The notes below the pieces were generated by a model. It had not been told where the DNA came from. It saw only the letters and a program-made list of their open reading frames with translations, and made no database searches. A stretch of DNA of 64,000 bases, taken from Oreohelix idahoensis (Eukaryota; Mollusca; Gastropoda; Stylommatophora; Oreohelicidae). Of the stretch, positions 57,831-64,000 are shown in pieces. Made by a program: the position numbers and the translations under genes. The number at the start of each line of letters is the position of its first letter. Positions within the stretch are counted from its first letter, which is position 1. The DNA lies in NCBI GenBank assembly GCA_024509875.1, contig JAMPIV010012220.1, positions 1 through 64,000 on the forward strand, in the 5' to 3' direction.

Positions 57831-59005
57831 CGAGGGACGGTCAAAAAGTAATGCCTCGTAATTTTTAATTTCATTCAATAGGCAAGAAAATAGATAAAAT
57901 TCACATTGAAATGTAGCCCCAAGTCTGAACTTCAAAAATTTATTTCTCAATGTAGGCTCCGTTCTTTTTTACAGTTTTTTTCTATCTTCTCACAAGAGCA
58001 TGTATCCCCGCACGGTAAAAATGTTTATCCTTTTTCCTAAACCACTGGCGTACGGCGCCTTTAAGGGTCTCGGTGTCCTCAAAGTGATGTCCGTGAAGAT
58101 CTTCTTTCAGTGGTCCAAACAGAAGGAAGTCAGAAGGTGCAAGATCGGGACTGTAAGGGGGAATGTGGTAATAATGTCCAGCCAAATTCTGCAATCGCAT
58201 CAATGGTGCGTTTAGCGGTGTGTGGCGTGGCATTATCGTGCAACAGTAGTGCAGTTCTCTGACCTTTTAATGGGTAAAGTCGCCGAAGACGACCTCTAAG
58301 CTTCTTCAAAGTTACTTGGATTCTGGTTTAACAAAAATGAACCCAAGTCTCATCACCTGTCAACATATTCGATAAAAACTTTTCTCCTTCAATTTCGTAA
58401 CGGTGCAGGAGGTTGATGGCTATGGTTTTCTTTGTTTCATTATGTCTGTCTGTCAACATTCTGGGTACCCACAGTGCACAAACTTTTGAATAACCCAGGT
58501 CTTTAATGATGTTCTGGACACTGCCTTTACTAATGGACAACATGGAAGAAAGTTCATCCAGTGTTACCCGACGGTCACCACGAATGATGCCATCAACTCG
58601 ATGAATGTTGTGTGGAGTCACTGCGGTAGACGGACGGCCAGTACGCTTTGCGTCAGCCATTGAGGATTGACCTACTTCAGCTTCGTCACAACAATGTACC
58701 CAACGTCGGAGTGCTAACATCCACTGTTGAATCTCCATAAACATTCTTCAAACGTTCATGGGTGCGAATTTGGGTCTCGCCTTAAGCATTGAGGAATTCT
58801 ATGACATAACGTTGTTTTAACCGAACGACTTTGGCAGCCATTTTTAAACTGTTACAGTGGTGCCACCTGTTACTGAAACAGGTTGGTAATGCTATACAGT
58901 GCAGAAGAGTGTTTGAGGAATCCTGCTAAATTTACAAATTGCACACCGATGCAGTATTTACATACATTAAAAAAATAGGAGGCATTACTTTTTGACCTTC
59001 CCTCG
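57831..59005 (-). mobile_element. Mariner transposon, internally deleted
   Basis: The ends are CGAGGGACGGTCAAAAAGTA and its imperfect inverted partner (58978-59005), flanked by TA (57829-57830 and 59006-59007). Removing it with one TA restores the tandem unit GTTTGTATATATTTATC exactly. The 1175-bp length is slightly below the usual 1.28 kb, in line with an internal deletion in the transposase gene. Confidence 0.95.
57930..58841 (-). pseudogene. Mariner transposase, broken
   Basis: The reading starts at an ATG at 58841. It has a helix-turn-helix region (VTLDELSSMLSISKGSVQNI), a WVPRML motif, and the D,D34D triad regions: GDETWVHF, HDNATPHTA and YSPDLAPSD. A stop lies near 58790, sequence is deleted after TWVHF near 58325, a frameshift precedes the last catalytic segment and a further stop follows HALVRR at 57982. 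It cannot be functional. The role was cut-and-paste transposition. Confidence 0.92.
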
Positions 59006-59075
59006 TATTTATCATTAAGGAGTTTCTGTAGATTTATTAATGATTAGTTTATATAATCTTATTAGTGATGATTTT
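59006..59075 (+). repeat. 75-bp tandem array, right part
   Basis: It continues the array at 57436-57830 (TTTATCATTAAGGAGTTTC and TTTATATAATCTTA) after the mariner and ends in a T-run. Confidence 0.9.
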
Positions 59076-59079
59076 TTTT

Positions 59080-59210
59080 TTTTTTTTAAAGTTTTGCCTC
59101 GTTTAGGCGAGGCGCGTTCAGTTCAACCTAATCGGTTATATTAGGGCGCATGTCCAAATATAAAAGACACTTAGGTCTAAGGTATGATGTAAACGATTAT
59201 AAATCTTATC
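59080..59210 (+). repeat. Dispersed repeat B, copy 2
   Basis: It shares the TTGCC...TTTAGGCGA, CATGTCCAAATATAA and GTCTAAGGTATGA-like blocks with 37905-38045. Confidence 0.5.
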
Positions 59211-59291
59211 ACTGAAGAATTTGTATAAGGAAATGAAGAGGCATGCAGTAAGACGGTGCAATACGATGGAGTGGGGGTGGGGAGAAGGAGG

Positions 59292-59440
59292 TAATACGTC
59301 TTACTAGGACAAAATACAAGGGAAAAAAAACCAACATTGCAGCCACAAGGCCTTCGTCAGGGACAGGTGCTTTCTGTTTTTTGCGTGGCTGCAGAATAGG
59401 TTTTTTTTTTCCTCACCTTTTGTCCTAGTAAGACGTATTA
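59292..59440. repeat. Foldback element with 23-bp perfect inverted ends
   Basis: The ends are TAATACGTCTTACTAGGACA... and its exact inverse, with a further inner pair GCAGCCAC/GTGGCTGC. The loop holds CCTTCGTCAGGGACAGG. It lies about 320 bp before the second MED15 exon and is probably a MITE. Confidence 0.82.
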
Positions 59441-59756
59441 TCATTTTTTTCTCCCCAGATCAAGAGTTTTTATAGTGTAACATAGCTGTTGTTGAAAATG
59501 TTATAGATGCTCTGCTTGTTGGTTAACTCCCATATGTTTTTATTCATTGATTTCAGTTAGAGCAGATAGGACAGTATGGTGCTCGTCTGACAAACCTGTA
59601 TACCCTAGGATAGAAGAGGAACAACTAAGATTTCAGTTAGAAATATCAATCTACAAGCCACGTGTTTTTGTTGAGCTTTATGTAAAAAAAATAAATTTAC
59701 TGCCGATTATTTTCATTTTTAATGTTTTAGCTGTTCCTTTGTTTTTGCATTTTCAG

Positions 59757-59930
59757 GCAAAGACAAGAAAATGGGTCAGCCCGGTATGGTACCCCAAAAC
59801 CTTGGTCAAGCCGGAATGGCTGCAGGAATGAGAACTCAGGGTCCAATGCCAGGTCAAGACCAAGATCCAATCAATGCCTTGCAGAACTTGGCAGGTCAAG
59901 GTACTGGAGGAATGGGGCGAGCACAACAAG
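59757..59930 (+). CDS. MED15: MED15 exon: Gly/Met-rich linker with DPxNALQ motif
   Basis: The exon is bounded by TTTTGCATTTTCAG (ends 59756) and AG|GTTTGT (59931). In the phase set by the exon at 37259 it reads KDKKMGQPGMVPQNLG, MAAGMRTQGPMPGQ and DQDPINALQNLAGQGTGG. Animal MED15 proteins have SDPMNALQ-type sequence just after the KIX domain, so position and motif fit. The 174-bp length is symmetrical, starting with two bases of a split codon and ending with one. The protein links activators to the Mediator tail module. I see no mutation. The next exon is not in the window. Confidence 0.88.
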
Positions 59931-59967
59931 GTTTGTCTGCTTTATGAACTCTGCACCTCTAAAGTCT

Positions 59968-61679
59968 GCTAGAGGATGTTTCTTCTGATTGGATGATGTA
60001 TTTTCACCTCTGATAGACAGACTTTAATGTATCTTTTTGTTGGTGGCTGTGTTGTTTCTGCTTCTGTAAGACAAATTGTAGCATGTCGTCTGATTTTACT
60101 GTATGTTTTCTGTTACAGATTTTAAAATTTCTTCTGATTGGATGATGTGTTTTCTTTTATGATAGTCAGACTTTCACTTATCTCCTGATTGGATGATGTG
60201 TTTTCATTTATGATAGTCATACTCTAACATATCTTCTGATTAGATGATGTGTTCTCATTTATGTTAAACTCTTAACATATCTCCTGATTGGATGATGTGG
60301 TCTTGTTTATGTTAGGCTTTTACATATCTCCTGATTTAATGATATGGTCTTGTTTATGTTAGGCTTTTACATGTCTCCTGATTGGATGATGTGGTCTTAT
60401 TTATGTTAGGCTTTTACATATCTCCTAATTGAAATATGTGGTCTTGTTTATGTTAGGCTTTTACATATCTCCTGATTGAAATATGTGGTCTTGTTTATGT
60501 TAGGCTTTTACATATCTCCTGATTGAAATATGTGGTCTTGTTTATGTTAGGCTTTTACATATCTCCTAATTGAAATATGTGGTCTTGTTTATGTTAGGCT
60601 TTTACATATCTCCTGATTGAAATATGTGGTCTTGTTTATGTTAGGCTTTTACATATCTCCTGATTGAAATATGTGGTCTTGTTTATGTTAGGCTTTTACA
60701 TATCTCCTAATTGAAATATGTGGTCTTGTTTATGTTAGGCTTTTACATATCTCCTAATTGAAATATGTGGTCTTGTTTATGTTAGGCTTTTACATATCTC
60801 CTGATTGAAATATGTGGTCTTGTTTATGTTAGGCTTTTACATATCTCCTAATTGAAATATGTGGTCTTGTTTATGTTAGGCTTTTACATATCTCCTAATT
60901 GAAAATATGTGGTCTTGTTTATGTTAGGCTTTTACATATCTCCTGATTGAAATATGTGGTCTTGTTTATGTTAGGCTTTTACATATCTCCTGATTGAAAT
61001 ATGTGGTCTTGTTTATGTTAGGCTTTTACATATCTCCTAATTGAAATATGTGGTCTTGTTTATGTTAGGCTTTTACATATCTCCTAATTGAAATATGTGG
61101 TCTTGTTTATGTTAGGCTTTTACATATCTCCTAATTGAAATATGTGGTCTTGTTTATGTTAGGCTTTTACATATCTCCTGATTGGATGATGTGGTCTTGT
61201 TTATCTTAGGCTTTTACATATCTCCTAATTGAAATATGTGGTCTTGTTTATGTTAGGCTTTTACATATCTCCTAATTGAAATATGTGGTCTTGTTTATGT
61301 TAGGCTTTTACATATCTTCTGATTGAAATATGTGGTCTTGTTTATGTTAGGCTTTTACATATCTCCTGATTGAAATATGTGGTCTTGTTTATGTTAGGCT
61401 TTTACATATCTCCTCATTGAAATATGTGGTCTTGTTTATGTTAGGCTTTTACATATCTCCTAATTGAAATATGTGGTCTTGTTTATGTTAGGCTTTTACA
61501 TATCTCCTAATTAAAATATGTGGTCTTGTTTATGTTAGGCTTTTACATATCTCCTGATTGGATGATGTGGTCTTGTTTATCTTAGGCTTTTACATATCTC
61601 CTAATTGAAATATGTGGTCTTGTTTATGTTAGGCATTTACATATCTCCTGATTGAAATATGTGGTCTTGTTTATGTTAG
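59968..61679 (+). repeat. 47-bp minisatellite in the next MED15 intron
   Basis: Over thirty units of CTTTTACATATCTCCTGATTGAAATATGTGG followed by TCTTGTTTATGTTAGG. Units alternate between CCTAATT and CCTGATT. The first units (59968-60300) are degenerate with GATTGGATGATGTG, so the array probably grew from left to right. It begins about 37 bp after the donor site. Confidence 0.96.
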
Positions 61680-61877
61680 CAGGGTTCGTAGCGACCTGGA
61701 AAAACCTTGAAAAACCTGGAAAACGAAAAAAAAAATTCCAGGCCTTGAAAAGCCTGGAAAAATGGCTAAAAGCCTTGAATTTTCCGCATCGGACCTTGAA
61801 AAATAATAAGAAATCGAAAGTTCGTTACTTTGTGTCCATTTTTTGGTTATTGATGGTATTTTTCGCAACAACAGACG
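61680..61877. other. Short stretch with CTTGAAAAACCTGG-type repeats
   Basis: Repeated CCTGGAAAA and CCTTGAAAA words occur at 61692-61800. No gene is seen. It may be part of a DNA transposon with the palindrome that follows. Confidence 0.4.
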
Positions 61878-62120
61878 CGACGAGTCTAAAAATAAATCTG
61901 CGTTTACGCCATTAACGCAAAGCACCGAAAACGAAAACTTCTGGAAATGAAAGTGCGCAAAGGGAAGTAAAAATTGTAAAGTTACCGTACAATTTTTACT
62001 TCCCTTTGTGCAAAGTTACCATACAATTTTTACTTCCCTTTGCGCATTAAATCCATTTCCAGAAGTTTTCGGCGCTTTGCGTTAACGACATAAACGCAGA
62101 TTTATTTTTAACACTCGTCG
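61878..62120. repeat. Long imperfect palindrome, about 105-bp arms
   Basis: It begins CGACGAG and ends CTCGTCG. Paired blocks include AAAAATAAATCTGCGTTTA, AACGCAAAGC, AACTTCTGGAAATG and GCGCAAAGGGAAGTAAAAAT. The centre (about 61990-62030) has a further copy of the same arm sequence. This is a foldback structure without coding capacity. Confidence 0.88.
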
Positions 62121-63013
62121 TAAGTAATAAATTCATTTATCTCATTTATAAAACCTATTTAAATAAGTCCAGTTTATAGATAGACCTACTGTACTTGCGT
62201 CTGTATTTACAATGTAGGCCTATTTACAGTTTAATTTTTAACCATGGCCAAAATTAGCCTATAGGCAAGCGTTTGAACGAAATTTCTTGGTTTACCTCTG
62301 CATACGGGAATATATTTGACACAGTTTAAGATGGTCAGGAATAGAAATTGATGGCGATTCCATATCCTATAGCCTACCCTGTTATCAGACCCATGTCCCA
62401 CTGTTCATTTCACCACAGTTTTTGGAAATAAATATATTTTGAATGCTTTTTTAATTATATTTATGATGAAAAGACTTATCCCGTTCTACCTCTGAAGGGT
62501 TATAGGCTAATTAGGATAGGCCTAGGCCTACATGTTTTCAGTTTCAGATAACATGAATAACCGCTGATACACGAAAGTGGCATCACATCTGTCAAATCAC
62601 TGTAATTAGGATAAATGAAAATCAGCAATTTTGTGGATAGGCCTATGTTATTTAAAATTAAAAAAAAAAAAATTAAATTAAATTTTTAAAAAAAATCTAA
62701 ACATTAAACAAACGAAACAAAACCCAACTAAAATAGTAAAGATGGGGGGGTGTGTAAAGGTCTCCAGTTAGATATTTAATAGATTTCACTTATCATAAGT
62801 ATTACCCTCCCAATTACTGTATATATTACCTTTTGTTCTAGATAAATATTGTTTGAATGTATTATGTATGCGTTTAGAATTTTGAATTGGTAAATATACA
62901 TAGCTTAGGCCTACTCATAAGTTATTTGTGTTCCTTTTTTTTTTTTTTTTTTTAAACTAACACTACTAGGAGACCTACAGATGTGACATCATTTGTGACC
63001 AAGGAAAAAACTC
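62121..63013. other. AT-rich non-coding stretch
   Basis: No gene or repeat is recognised, apart from A and T runs near 62660-62700 and 62935-62954. Confidence 0.55.
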
Positions 63014-63900
63014 TTGCGAGCTGAGATTATTTGGACTCTTTTTTTTTCAGTGAAAAGTCACCATAGTTTTAATTCAAATTTCATACGCAACAAGGGACAT
63101 ATTCTCTTCTGTGGTAGTTTTGATTCAGCCTTCAGCTTTATTTCAAGACCTGAAATTCAGATTGGTGCATTTGGAACAGTAGCGGAAAATAGGAAGCATT
63201 TTCCTGTAGCACTGAAGAAAAAACAACTCAAATTGAAAAAGACAAATCATCCTGTGTTTTGTGCGACAGAAGATAAGGCATGCCGACAGTCACCTGGCAT
63301 GATACGAAAAGATTTAACCTTATATCCACTGTTCACTCCAATGATAATATAAACAAGACAGTTAGAAAGACAAATTCTTTAGGGCAGAACAATTCAGAAG
63401 CTAGTGCTTGCAGAAAAATACAGCAAAAGTATGGGAGGTGTGGAAACTTCAGCCAACTAGGTGCAAGCTACCCCTACCCACACAGATCCTATTTTTATAT
63501 TATTTCTTAGTTGAAACTGCCCTGGTCAATGGGCACATAACCTACAACACTGCCAACTCTACAAAAAAAGATCAAAGCGAAGATCAGGATGTCAGTATGA
63601 CTTATTGAACCTGCTATTCTTCGACGCAATGTAACACCTTGAAAACCACAGGTCACAACAACACGACTTACTGAGCACCACTTCATTGATAAATATGAAA
63701 GGACAAGGTACAAACCAGACTGTAAAGTGTGTAAGGCTGCAGGGAACAGAAGCCAGACTTGCATGTACTGCCCAGATTGCAATGTACCTCTATGCCTGAT
63801 ACCCTGCTTCAAGTTATACCACACAGTCAAGGATTATCAACGTGGATCGTTGACAAAGACTCTTGCAGAGACCTACAGCTACAACTTCAACCCCAGTTAA
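63014..63900 (+). pseudogene. piggyBac-type transposase, C-terminal half, decayed
   Basis: Pieces in shifting frames follow the family order: GTVAENRKHFPVALKKKQLK; then MPTVTWHDTKRFNLISTVHS (the region with the third catalytic D); then ASYPYPHRSYFY; then LVETALVNGHITYN; and a Cys-rich C-terminus YKPDCKVCKAAGNRSQ, MYCPDCNVPLCLIPCF and LYHTVKDYQ before a stop near 63898. At least three frame changes make it dead. The N-terminal half is absent. Host function is unlikely. Confidence 0.8.
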
Positions 63901-64000
63901 TGAAAAAAGCAGCTCAGACTCCAACTAGAGGTACTTAACTACTCAAACATTTACAAACGCTCATTGTCAGATGCCACAGACGCAGAATACATTCAAAAAA

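Larger units (their letters stand above)
37311..59756 (+). other. MED15: MED15 intron of about 22.4 kb, filled with repeats
   Basis: It begins GTAAGT and ends TTTTCAG. The features listed inside it are almost all transposable elements and tandem repeats. No additional MED15-like exon was recognised inside, although a very short one could be missed. Confidence 0.7.

Noticed and set aside
59547..59831. Open frame overlapping the second MED15 exon
   Set aside because: It reads in a frame different from the one set by the upstream exon and crosses the splice acceptor; its N-terminal part shows no MED15 similarity.

Overview
The window is invertebrate animal DNA: AT-rich, without operons, and with spliced coding sequence buried in dispersed repeats. 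The only host gene I can support is a piece of the Mediator subunit gene MED15 on the + strand. Its two recognisable exons are 37259-37310 (end of the KIX domain) and 59757-59930 (the segment after KIX, with the family-typical DPxNALQ motif). They join in phase across an intron of about 22.4 kb. Earlier and later exons are not visible. The phylum cannot be fixed from sequence alone; a mollusc or arthropod-like invertebrate is plausible.

Almost everything else is mobile DNA. Left part (1-4952): the 5' end of a decayed Ty3/gypsy-type element on the - strand. From 8.9 to 24.9 kb lies a stack of nested insertions. An unclassified repeat (R1) received a 373-bp LINE tail and an RTE-like LINE (RTE1-A). 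RTE1-A was then split by a nearly intact 9.94-kb LTR element (10489-20428, - strand) and by a second RTE1 copy (RTE1-B), which carries its own 310-bp SINE-like insertion. The LTR element also carries a 158-bp LINE tail in its leader. Target-site duplications let most of these events be ordered.

The 9.94-kb element is the most interesting object. Its integrase has a gypsy-type GPY/F end and its reverse transcriptase is gypsy-like, but the pol order is protease-integrase-RT-RNase H, as in Ty1/copia. That is the hallmark of the unusual Gmr1-like group. Pol is open, the LTRs are almost identical, and a second, older relative lies at the left edge.

The middle (24.9-37.2 kb) holds a second RTE-like LINE (RTE2, 27.2-30.77 kb) broken by a tRNA-derived SINE, then an I-superfamily LINE with an RNase H domain (33.0-36.3 kb, - strand). 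The MED15 intron (37.3-59.76 kb) contains SINEs, LINE tails from at least four families, a pair of TA-flanked MITEs, several minisatellites, an RTE1 copy inserted into a 15-bp minisatellite, and a mariner inserted into a 75-bp tandem array. After the second exon come a 47-bp minisatellite, a long palindrome and a decayed piggyBac transposase at the right edge.

I found no CRISPR array, no rRNA and no convincing free-standing tRNA gene; tRNA-like boxes occur only inside SINEs.
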